Source: Cyclospora cayetanensis (taxonomy: Eukaryota > Apicomplexa > Conoidasida > Eucoccidiorida > Eimeriidae). Taken from it: a DNA stretch of 60,966 nt. A program made the translations under genes and the position numbers. Shown one piece after another: positions 24,050 through 34,413 of the stretch. The stretch spans positions 1 to 60,966 of the forward strand of contig NW_020312158.1 in the NCBI RefSeq assembly GCF_002999335.1, written 5' to 3'. Each line of letters starts with the position of its first letter. Positions within the stretch are counted from its first letter, which is position 1. Under the pieces are notes generated by a model, which saw only the letters and a program-made list of their open reading frames with translations, was not told the DNA's origin and ran no database searches.

Positions 24050-27000
24050 GGCGAAGCCGGTGTGCCCTTACAGACACCAGCAGACGTTCCCCTTCCAGCG
24101 AACGGAGGCAGGACACCACTGCATGCAAGCCGCCACTGTTTCTCAAGGGTACCAGCAGCAAAAGTTGTTGAGGCCAGAGGTACAGGGGGGCTGAGGGAAA
24201 GAGGGCTCTCTCCCCAGCTCCTCCACCACGTGATTCTGAGATATGAGCACACTGAAGTCTAAAATGAGACCGGAGAGGCCGCGGGAGAGCCAGGAAGTAG
24301 TGCTATCTCGACTTGTGGCTAGTTCTCAGGGAGCGCGGGGGGGAGGGGAGTGTGGACAGAGCAAGCTTTTCTGCCGGGAGAGGTTTAAAATACTCCGAAT
24401 AATTGCTCGTTGAGAGGAATAAATTTTTTTTGCAGCAGCAACCGCAAAAAATTTCCTTACGAGGCCGGCCGATGCACGCGAATCGAAGGGCCCCCTCTGG
24501 CGCCTTAGGGGCACACTGAAAGGGGCTGCAGAATGGAAGAAACCCGCCAGTCAAAACCAGTTTCCTGACGAGATAGACTGTATTTTGTCATTTACACCGT
24601 CTTTAGGCTGCTGTGCATTCTGTGCTGGTGCTGTCCTGATTTCAAGCGGAATCTTGCTTGGCGGGATCGACACCTGACCACCTGCTAGCCCCCATGCTGA
24701 GTTTCTGGTCCGTCTTCCTGACTCGTCGCCTGTTTGCCGTCTTGTATCTTTTGTCAGGTAGCGAACCCGCCCTTTGCCTCTGTCGGTAGGAATCTTGAGA
24801 CCTTTCCTGTGTCCTCTGGCTACAGAGCTCACGCGCGGTGATTTCTTGCACCTGTCGTCCTGTCGGTCCAGGGTTTGCTCCGCTACCGTTTTTGTCTCTT
24901 GCCTTTGCTACCAGATCATCCGCTGCAGTGCGTTGCTGACTTTGGCAATACCTGGTCCCGGCAATACCTTGCGACCTCCGTTCACTCATGGCAGCGCCTG
25001 ACTGCAACACTTCCAGGGCCAGGAAGAGCCCATTGGTAGATGATTCTAGAGCTCTTCACTACCAGTGTGTTGTGCTCCTGCTTGCTCTGAAGACTATACG
25101 CTAACACGGAACGTGCTCAAATGAAGCCTTGAGGCATCGTCTGGGCTTCCCCAACGACTGACGGCGCCATCCTGTGGGGCACCCTACGCTTGGCGCCGTT
25201 TGTCAAAATGAGCACTTTGCGCCGTACCCATTGCGGCAACTTCATGCAAATACGACGGATTCGTCTACTGGGAGAAACGACTTCTGGGTACTCGATACGT
25301 TCAAGAAGTGCTGCAGTGTTGCACCGGTTGCGACAGATGTACTGGCTACTGGCATTAGATGCCTACCACTGCACGCCTTCAACTACACGCAGCAACTAGA
25401 GGAGGAGCTGAAAAAAAGGCCCTGCCTGCAAAGCTGACAGACAGGCTACCCACTTCTCACGGGTGTTGTGCCGGCTGTAAACTTGGAGGCATCAGGCCCT
25501 GTTACAAGCCATAGAGGTCCAAAAAGCCCTAAACACCAAAAGTGTAAAAAACTGCCTTAAGGTTCTAGACCTAAAGCCATAAGCTCTAGAAGTGTGCGGA
25601 AGTGCTAAAATGTGCGGATTGCAGGACAGAGCGGTCACACGCAGAACGGGTGCTTTCCTATCTAGTAGTGGTGCTCACACAAACAGGAAACGGCAAGGCC
25701 CTGAAAGAAGGGATATAGCGCTGGAGACAGAGTTAGCGAGAGGGAAGCAGATGGGGGGGGAAGGAGAATAGGTGACAAAAATAGTCGAAAGGCAACCGTA
25801 GTACAAAGAAGCGGCTGAAATCTTAAGCAGGCAGCTTCTTAATGCGGCGATAATGCTGTAGACGATCAGTCTCCGTTAGGCGAACTCGGCATCACTCGAG
25901 TGGACATTGCGAGGGCCCCAAGGTAAAGCCTTTTCCCGAGAAGTTGACTTTCTGATTTCTGCGAGCGAGATAGACCTTGGTGAAAAACAGGCGACGGGAG
26001 AATCACAGGTCCAGCGCTATTCAGGGAGGATGGCCTAAAGACTCAAAGGTACTAAAGTATGGTAGGCACGGGCAGCAGATCAAATGGTTGTTGGCTCTTT
26101 GCAGTCTGCGGAAGCAAGAGCTAGAGTAGAATTGGTGAACGCAGAGCCGCAGTGACATCAAATTTTGCTGCTGTTGCCTCTCTTGCCTCGGTAGTTGAAC
26201 TGGCATGTTCCGTTTTAAGGCCTCCGGCTCCTTGTTGCAGAGAAAAGCTGCGTGATGTACCGAAGAGTAACGACCACTGTCGACGGCAGCAGCAACACCT
26301 GTCTCAATATCATCAGCCACACAGAAGAGCTGTAGCTTCAGCGTCAGCAGAACTGTAGCTGTTACACGAAAACAAGTTTCGATAGAGGACCCCTGGGGTA
26401 TCAACGCTTTGTGCTGCCTCGAATTCTGCACGGTGCAGCCTTCTGGCATTGCCCCTCTTCGCTATCGTTGCCTTCTGTTAATGGAAAAATATTGAAGGGC
26501 TGAGATTCGTAGCATCTTGTGCAGTGTCTTGGCCAGCGTCTATACAGCTAGGCCGATATTTGTTGACACAGTCCGCGAGAGGTTCCTGCACAATGATAAC
26601 GAGCGCCTTTAGGCCACGACGCATATACACCATCGTGTTTCGCAGACAACAGAAATTCTGGAGCATCCCTAAACGGCAGTTACTACGGATCAACTCTCTT
26701 GCTTTCTTTGACACAGGCTTCCCTTGCGTTACCGTACTTTCCGTGTCCCCTGAAAGGGTACATGTTTAGCTCAAATTACCAGTCGCCAGAATTTTCTCAA
26801 GCGATTTACGATTTGTCCTAGCTCATGAGAAGGCTCTGATGTGTTTACGTGATGCCTAATGACCAAAACCGCGAGATGCTCCAGCCACCTGGTGTAAAAA
26901 TTGCTCAGCCTGACTGCCGACAGTAAGGCCATGGCTCGAGTATTCTTTCTAGCAAGCTGCTGCAGCACATCTTGAAATGATCCCGAATTAGTGTTTGAAG

Positions 27001-27383
27001 TGTTGTGTCAGCAATAAGTTATGGGCCATAGGCACAGGGTGCTGCAATGAAACTGTTGCGGGCGCACCAGTGGAGATCCATAAGTGTGAGAGAAGAAAAG
27101 CGAAGGACCTGACACATTGGATGTGGGATAGGCTCAAACCTTTTTTTTGCTTTCAGTCGCGTTCTGTGATTTGTTCGCGCTGTTTTGTCAGTCCACAAGA
27201 TAGAGCATTGGCTGCATAGCTCCCCGCTTGGACCAGCCCGCAGTTGCACAAGCAGACATCCACGCAGATAAATGCACAGTCGATTTCATGCAGTCCCGCT
27301 GATCCGCTTTGCAGATGCGCAATAGCCTGAGATTCGGGGTTTAGACTCTTTGTTTCGCGTAAGTAAAGGGAGGGTGGCGCTGC
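24050..27383. other. Long intergenic stretch, no confident gene
   Basis: About 3.3 kb without a supportable gene. Overlapping minus-strand frames at 24551-25010 are rich in Arg, Gln and Ser but match no family I know. A frame at 25174-25437 has no ATG start. A minus-strand segment at 26580-26735 translates to SKKARELIRS and YMRRGLKALVII, faintly reminiscent of L7Ae/NHP2 proteins, but the rest of that domain is missing. A telomere-like CCCTAAA occurs near 25527. Confidence 0.5.
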
Positions 27384-27454
27384 GCCATCATAGCTTAGTG
27401 GTAGAGCATCGGTCTTGTAAACCGAAGGTCGTGGGTTCGATTCCCATTGGTGGC
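27384..27454 (+). tRNA. tRNA-Thr (anticodon TGT)
   Basis: Folds as a standard cloverleaf. The acceptor stem GCCATCA pairs with TGGTGGC (one G-T pair). The D stem is GCTT/GAGC. The anticodon stem TCGGT/ACCGA closes the loop CTTGTAA, giving anticodon TGT. The T arm GTGGG/CCCAT carries loop TTCGATT. Internal A-box (TAGCTTAGTGG) and B-box (GGTTCGATTCC) promoters are intact. No intron, and CCA is not encoded, as expected for a nuclear tRNA gene. Confidence 0.95.
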
Positions 27455-28299
27455 TTTGCTGGCTCTCCCTATCCTTCGTCTACCGAATCTCCGGAATGCC
27501 ACTTGCATTCGACGCGGTGGAGGCGCTTCAGAAGTGAACAACCTGCGCCCGAGGGGTTTTACGTGCATTAATTCTGTGCGTCGATATTGTACTCCGTAGA
27601 TGCGTTGCCGTGGGTGGGAGTTGAGAATAGGAGGGACTTCTTGAACCCCTCAGGAGACGCCGTGCCCATCGTGACATCGGCATCACAGTGAGATTCCTCG
27701 TATCGGGGTGGCCGCTATGCAGATAAACCAGAGACAAAGGCAGAACCCTAAGAATTTCGATTGGGCTGGTTCCCTATCTCCCCCTGTGGCAGGCCCTCTT
27801 GATTTCTTGGGGAGCTTTGAGATAAGCGCTTAGAGCCAAGCCAGCAGGCTATGCGCAGCCAAAAGGACATAAATACAGACTGGCATGGAGCTGCCTCTGC
27901 ACGTGCTGCTGGCTGCTGCTCGCACTGCTGCAGCTTTAAAACGCAGCAGCAACACTGTCAGTGGCAGCAGCTGGCACTAAAACCGCTCTGCGGTTCGACG
28001 CCGACATACCCGGCTACTCAAGTGCACACTAAAAGCAGCCAAGCGACAGACTGGTGTGTGTGTCTGCAATTGTAGCTGCGAATCCTCGGAGCCAGCTACT
28101 GCATGCACTGCTCGTGGGGTCGTCCACGAGCTTGCTAGCAGGATGCCCGGCTTAGCAGCAAGAGCACCATTGCATTCATCGATAAAAAGTACAGCAAGGC
28201 CATCACGCGTGCAAAGCCGCTCGCGAGAAGCAGACGAAGCAACGACCTGCAGCAGAGCCACAGGCAGGCGGGGGGTAAGAGCAGCAGCCTCGATGAAGA
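27455..28299. other. Intergenic, tRNA to coiled-coil gene
   Basis: No supported gene. The right end probably contains the 3' UTR of the minus-strand coiled-coil gene, whose last exon I could not fix. Confidence 0.45.
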
Positions 28300-31200
28300 C
28301 GCCTCTTGGGAACACACCCGTGGAGCTATACTACCAAGGTGTTTCCCCAAGCAACTGCGCAGACTTCCAGAGCCACGCTGCAGTCGTGGTAGCTGCAGAA
28401 GACGCAACGCCCACCTGACAGGCGCATCCACGCGCGTTGCCAACTTCCTGCTGCTGCTTGCTGCGGTGCCTCGCGTTGCGGCGTCTTGCCTCTGCGCTTT
28501 CTTCCGAGGCACGCACTCACCTGCAGCAGCCAAAACCCCAGCAACCCCACAACAGCCACTACCAGACACGAAGGGTGAGTTCGTCTGCCGCATCGGCTTC
28601 CTGGGTGTCAACGACGGCAGCGCTACAAGCCTACCCGAGGGAGCCTCTACAGCCGCCACTGCCATCTCAATATCAGCCCCGCCTTCCAGTTGCTGCTTTT
28701 GCTGCAGCTGTTGCAGCTGCATGCGGAGCACATTGCGTTCGCTGGTGACTGCAGCAATGTGCTGCTCGTGTGCCGCTGCCTGACGCCGCCAGTAGGCCTC
28801 TGCTCGACGGGCTTCCCCAAGCGCGACTGGCTGCTGCTGTTGCTGCCCTTCCAATTCTTGTTGTAGCTGCTGCACCTGGTGTGTCTGCATGCGCACAGGC
28901 AGTCGAAATCCGCGCAAACCCTGCAGCGCTCCCTGCTGCTGCTGCTCACACTTCAGCCGCTCGTTTAGCGGATCTCCTTACCATCTGCTTGTTTGCCTCT
29001 TCCACCTCTTGTTGGTCCCTAAGAGCGCCCTCGAGCTGCTGGTGCAGCTGCTGCACCGCAGCAGCTGAGGCAGCAGCACTCTCACGAGCCTCGCTGCAAG
29101 TGCCACAAAGAACGAAGGCGCGGAGCAGAATGCAGGGATGCTCCTTGCTACTGCTTCAGCTCCAGCCAGCCTCAGCTACGGCACCAGCAGACCAGCTTAT
29201 CTTACCCCAGAGCTTCCTCAAGAGCTGCCAGTTGCTTTTGTGCCGCAGCCGCGGCTGCAGCATTGCCGCTGCTTTTGCGCAGTTCTTCTTGCCGCAGTAT
29301 CAGCTCCCGAGACAGCTAAAGGCAGCCGCGAAACACTCAGCAGAAGGGGGAGAGTGGGAGGCAGCAGAAGAAGCACATGTTTCAGCAAGGCGAGCAACTA
29401 GAAGAGGATGGGGAGGCAACAGCGCAACTTGCCTCTCCCAGCTGCTGCTTTAAAGCATCCACTTCAGCTTGCTGCTGCTGCTGCTGTTGGTCGTCGCGCT
29501 GCTTCCTCTCTGCGTCTGCTACTGCCCGCTGCTGCAGCGCTCGCCCCTCTGCCTGTGCCGCAGCAGCTGCTGCAGCACAAGCCTCACGCTGCTCTGTCTC
29601 CTGCAGAAGCACCACAGTAGCATCTGCTGGATTTGCAGGATCGCCAGCAGCAGCGCTTCAGTGGCAGCAGCTAAACAAAGACGCTCTGCTCCGTAATAGG
29701 TGCGGACGTGAGAGACATACACGTTGTAAGGCTTCCTGAGTTGCCAGCAGCTGCTGCTGTAGCTCGGCTACATGGGCTTCCCACTGCTGCAGCAGCAGCT
29801 GCTGCTGCCGCTGCTCCTCCATGAGTCTGGTAGACTTGGCAGTAGCCTCTTCTAAAGCCCCCCTGAACGCATGCAGCAGCTCGGCTGGTCTGATGCCCTT
29901 GAAAGGGAGAAAAAGACGGGAATGTGGCGTAGTGGCAGCAGAAGTGCCACCCCCAAAATGCATCCTGGGGAGCAAGCCTACGTTGTGGCAGCAAACTGAT
30001 CCTGCAAATCTTGATGGTCGTGCTGCAGCTCCTGCAGTTGCCTCTGAGCCGCCTCGAGCGAAGCCTTGGCCACCTGCAGCAGCAGCAGCAGCAGCAGCTA
30101 GAACGGCTGTGGAAGGGCTGCCTGCGCTTCCCTCCACTGCTCCAACGACCAACGGATTTCACGAGCAGCAGTATCAAACTGCTGTCTGAAACAAAGGGTA
30201 TACATCTGCAGGAGCTCCCTCTGTGTTGCCGCTTGCCTCTTGCTGCTGCTGCACTTGCGCTTGCTGCAGCTGCAGCTGCTGCTGGAGAGCGCAGACTTCC
30301 TGCGGCAGCAGCATGCGCGAGAGCACACGAAGGCATGCGTCTGTACCGCCGCTTTCGGCGCTAAAAGCGCAGAGCAGCCACACTATCTAGCACGTTGCCA
30401 CCTTCTTACACAGCCGAAGCTTATTTCTGAACAGACACACAGAAGAATGCGGAGACGTGAGGTCAGCAGTTGCAGCAGCAGCTGCAGCATTGCACACCTG
30501 CTGCAACCGCGCCACTGCGAGGGAGTGCTGCTGCTGCTGCTTCTGCATTTCCTGCATGTGGAGCTCTCGCTGTTGCTGCAACGCCGCTGCAGCCTGCTGA
30601 CTCAGCGTCTCCTCGCGACGCTGCAGCAGAAGCAGCTGCTGCTCGTGCTGCTGCTGTTGCTGCTGCTGCGCAGCCGCAAACGCCTCTTGCTGCTGCTGGA
30701 GCTGCTGCAGCAGCAGCCGCGCCTCAAGGGCAGCTGCTGCAGCAGATCCTCCTCCCTCTGCCGCGCATGCAGAACCGCGGCTTTTTGGCTTCTTCATGCA
30801 ATCCAGTAGCAGCAGCTGCTGCTCGAGGCAGTCACTGCCTTGTGTCTGGCTGCTGCTCGTCGCGCTCGTAAGCCCCCACAGCATACCCCCTGCGCTTCCA
30901 GACGCTTCTCTTTCTGAGCTAGCTGCTGATGCTGATGACGCTACTGCAGTCGGTGCTGCCGCTGTCGAACCTAACGCATTCCCTGCTGCTGCTGCTGCTG
31001 CTGGTGAACATTGGGAAGCCATGGTGACATCGAAGCGAGCCAGGGAGGCGGCGAACGTCTCCGTCAAACTCGCATTCTTAAGCGCCTCCAACTGCTGCTC
31101 TTGCTGCAGATGCTCTTGCTGCAGATGCTCTTGCTGCAGATGCTCTTGCTGCTGATGCTCTTGCTGCTGATGCTCTTGCTGCTGATGCTCTTGCTGATGA

Positions 31201-31500
31201 TGCTCTTGCTGCTGATGCTCTTGCTGATGATGCTCTTGCTGCTGATGCTCGCTGACGCGAAATCTTGCGGCTTCTCCGGCCGGTGCTGCGGAGGACTCTT
31301 CGATGGGGACGCTGCTGCTGCTGCTGCTGTTGTTGTTGCTGTTGTTGATGCTGTTGTTGTTGCTGCTGCTGCTGTTGTTGCTGCTATTTTGACTGCGTGT
31401 ATTGCTTACGCCCCCCACTGAGTCGCTACTCTCCGTAGTCCGCTGCACTGGCAGCGCAGCAAGAGCATCCGCTGCAGCCGCTGCCACTGTCCCTTCTACT

Positions 31501-31537
<37 letters not shown>

Positions 31538-32770
31538 CTGCCTCCAAAGAACTGAACTTGAGCCTCGGTTCCCCTTCCCACTGCTTCTGCTGCTGCGGCT
31601 GCTGGGCAGGGTTGCTGTCGTCGCGGGTAAATGCGTTATTGGCGTTTTCACGCGGAGTCTCTTGGTGGACGGCGTGCTGTTTCTGCAGCTGCAGATCCTC
31701 CTCTGCGTCCTCTTCGAACAGTTCCTGCTGCAGCGCGTTCAACGTCGTCTTGAGCATACCCACACCCCACATCACCTCTGCACCACAGGGGATGCCACAA
31801 CAACAGCACGCAAAACAGCAGTCGAAGCAGCAGTCAAAGCTGAGGGCTAAGCAGCAGCCTCTTGGGGATTCCACAGCAATATACAAAAGGCACACTGCAG
31901 CAGCGACGGCAGCGGCTGCCACTCCGCTTTTTCACTCACTGTCGGATGCAGCCGCACGGTTCTGCGCGCTGATTGCGGCTGCTGCTGCTGCATTTCTCGC
32001 TGCTGCAGCTGCGGCTGCAGCAGCGAGACTCAAGCGTCCCCCCAATAGGCTGTTGGTGCCGCTGCGAGCAGCGCATGCGCTGGCATCCTCAGCTTCCCCC
32101 GATGCGGTTGCTGCGTTTTCTTCGCCTGCTGCAGCGCCTCGTTGCATCGTGGCGCCTTGAGAATCCTCCCTAGGGCTAACCATAAGGACTGCCACTGCTG
32201 CGACTGCTTGTGCTGTGCCTGCACAAGGCTGTTGGAGCTGCTGCTGCACTCTTTCCTTCGGCTTGTCAGGGCTGCAAGTGCTGCTGCAAGTGCTGCTGTG
32301 CAAGGGCAAGGCTGCTGGCTGCCACTCCACTGCGATGCTCCTTCCCCTGCCGCTGATGGCGCTGCGGAAGCGCGTTGGTTCTACCCTAGCGCACGCTGAA
32401 GCCCTCTTAACAACCGGCGCGGCACTGATCCAGGGGCCTCACACCCTTCATACCATGGGAAACATGGCTCAACTGCCACTTGAAAGCAGGAAAGAAAAGC
32501 CTACCCACTGTTGCTCCTGCTGGCATCCATCCTCATGATCCTTCAGGTTGACTTGCTGAGCTGCTGCGGCAACAGCCGCTACCATTGAGGATACCGCGGC
32601 GGCGACGCAGTGCTGCGCGATGCACCTCCAGTTGAGTCCTTAGTGTTTTTTTCTGCAAGTTGGACAGAAATAAAGGAGCGGGCTGCAATGTTTGCCGTAG
32701 CAGCTGCCACCCCTGTCTGCCGTTGCACAAGCTGCATGCAGCCCGCGCAGTCTGGGGGATTCTGACACGA
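28300..32770 (-). CDS. Gln/Ala-rich coiled-coil protein, multi-exon
   Basis: Unidentified minus-strand gene; both ends are approximate. Supported exons include one ending 32583, one about 31940-32329, 30498-31777, 30237-30299, 30122-30181, 29982-30073, about 29720-29902, about 29433-29600, about 29214-29319, about 28990-29090 and about 28522-28970. The 32583/32329 and 31940/31777 junctions are phase-consistent. Short exons read as heptad-like coiled coil (VAKASLEAAQRQLQELQ, LRDQQEVEEANKQM, ARRAEAYWRRQAAAHEQHIA). The large exon carries a 12-residue poly-Ala run, Asn/Ser tracts, and about eleven tandem pentapeptides of EHQQQ type encoded by the 15-bp minisatellite at 31095-31249. GC donors appear at 29432 and 30236, possibly 30121. 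A structural or centrosomal role is conceivable, but no domain is recognised. Some junctions remain unresolved, notably the one near 29982/29902. Confidence 0.6.
31095..31249 (-). repeat. Coding 15-bp minisatellite (EHQQQ-type repeat)
   Basis: On the plus strand the unit is TGCTCTTGCTGCTGA with variants (CAGA for CTGA, and 12-bp units lacking one codon). On the coding minus strand it gives EHQQQ, EHLQQ and EHHQQ in series. All length variants are multiples of 3, so the frame is kept. Confidence 0.9.
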
Positions 32771-33318
32771 GCAGCAGCAGGAGCGGCACGATCTCGGCTG
32801 AACCGTCAAAAAGGATGGCGTTTTGGTTCCCCTTAATCTTTTTTGCTGCAGAAAGATCTCTTCCTGCTGCAGATCCTTCGCGGAAGCTGCGTCACTCGAG
32901 CAGCAGCGCGAGTGGCAGCTGACGAGCACGCCTGCCCGCTAGTTCCCTCACTTCTGCACATTTGATATGGCTGCCTGATCGTAGACCTGCGCGCTGCCTC
33001 TGGAGAGGGGCAGGGACGCAGCAACAGGTGAGAAACAGCAGCCCGTTCTGTTCGGTGGAAGTGTTTGTTGAGCGGGGTGACTGCGAAAGCGCTTCCGGCG
33101 GCAGCTGCGTGTGCAGCAGCCACAGCAAAACATCGCGCTCTGGCGTTCAAGAGCAACACTGCGGCTGTTTCAGCGGCAGCAGCCTTGGGAGGAGGAGGAG
33201 GAGCAGCTGCAATAACGCGTCTGGGTATTGCGCTGGTGTCGCTTTATCGAAAGGGATTTACAGACTGTCGGAGGACGCATACGCTTTGCCAGCCACGCGA
33301 ACTTGAGCCGAGGACGAA

Positions 33319-34413
33319 ATGAGACGTCGTGATCACAACAGCACGGCGTCTTGCCCGTATTGCACGGTAAGCCTGAGGCTGTTTTTGCTGAGGAGGACGC
33401 TGCACGAACGGCAGCCAGCCTGCGCTGCTCGCTGTGCAGCGGTCGATGCGGGGGAGCAGGAACTCTGCTGGGGAGCTGATTGACTTTGTTGTCGCGCGTG
33501 TTTGTGTTTGGTGCCTCCTTTTTATGGTGTCGCAACAGCTGAAGATGTTCTGCAAGGTGCATGTGGACGTCCACAAGCGGAGAGCCATGCAGATGCAGCA
33601 GCAAATGCAGCAGCAGCAGCAAGGGGGGGAAGGGAAGACTCTTGCCAAGATTTACGATACGTTTATTGGTGAGCAGCGTGAGGAGGGCTCTCCGGTAATT
33701 TTTTCGGCGCTGCTTGATGGACGTGGCTGTGCGAAGGAGCGGGGGCAGGGAAGGACGCGGTGTTTGCTTTCTCTTGCCGAGTGTATATATATATGTATAT
33801 ATATTGTGTATGTATGTGTGTATGTGTATATATATATGTGTTGTGTGTGTATGCATGCCTCGACGCCTTCTTGCTGCTGCGTGCTGCAGGAGAGCGCCTC
33901 AATCGCATGCGGCACAGACTAGAGGCACCTTCCACCAGCAAGGGTCTTTGGGGAGATGATCCAGCAGACGCTGTGGGGGGAGTTTCTGGATTGTCTGCCG
34001 CGGAGCAGACCCCTCCTGTTGCGGATATGACTTCTACAGGACCGTCGCCTCCAAGGGAAGACAAGAAGAAGCACAAGTATCTTTCGTGCCGCTGCTGGGG
34101 TGGTGTCTAGGAGTAAAGGGCAGAGAGGACGCCTCCTTCGTGTCGTATGGATTGCGTGTTTCCGCGAAACTATGTGCCTCGTGAACCTGTTACGGTGATT
34201 CGGGAAGGCCTCACACCGACAGCAACTTGCAGGTGCGGTGTCTGAGCGTGTATGTGCAGAACGAGCAAGAAGTCGAAGGACAAGAAGAAGAAGAAACAAA
34301 AGAAAATGAAAAAGAAGAAGTCTTCCAAGAAGAGGAAGCGGCACAGCAGCAGCAGCAGTAGTAGTGATAGCAGCAGTAGCAGCAGTAGCAGTGATTCAGA
34401 CTCGGATAAGTAG
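33319..34413 (+). CDS. Small CxxC/CxxH putative zinc-binding protein with Lys/Ser tail
   Basis: Four exons join in frame: 33319-33366, 33539-33668, 33890-34076 and 34260-34413, giving 172 aa. Exon 1 encodes a short N-terminus ending SCPYCT and exon 2 continues LKMFCKVHVDVHKRRAMQ, so splicing creates a CPYC...CKVH array that could bind zinc. A Gln-rich helix and KTLAKIYDTFIGERLNRMRH follow. The C-terminus is almost entirely Lys (KKSKDKKKKKQKK) and then Ser with Asp (SSSSDSDSDK), as in many nuclear pre-mRNA-processing factors. Intron 2 carries a TGTATA repeat (33782-33857) 32 bases before its acceptor. Family not recognised; an RNA-associated nuclear role is inferred from composition only. An upstream exon is possible. 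Confidence 0.7.
33782..33857 (+). repeat. TGTATA microsatellite in intron
   Basis: A GTATATATATATG and TGTATGTGTG array on the sense strand in intron 2 of the CxxC/CxxH gene, about 32 bases upstream of the AG acceptor at 33889. Confidence 0.85.

Noticed and set aside
24551..25010. Overlapping minus-strand frames considered as a retroelement gag remnant
   Set aside because: No zinc knuckle, protease, reverse transcriptase, terminal repeats or target duplication seen.
26478..26760. Minus-strand segment resembling an L7Ae/NHP2 protein (SKKARELIRS, YMRRGLKALVII)
   Set aside because: Only about 40 residues look similar; the rest of the RNA-binding fold (HLPVLCE and PSKxDLG-type segments) is absent nearby and no intron chain could be built. 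It could be a decayed fragment; a profile search would decide.
30240..32538. Long plus-strand open frames rich in Leu, Cys and Ala
   Set aside because: They are the antisense reading of CAG repeats belonging to the minus-strand coiled-coil gene; they lack splice logic and have homopolymer-only composition.
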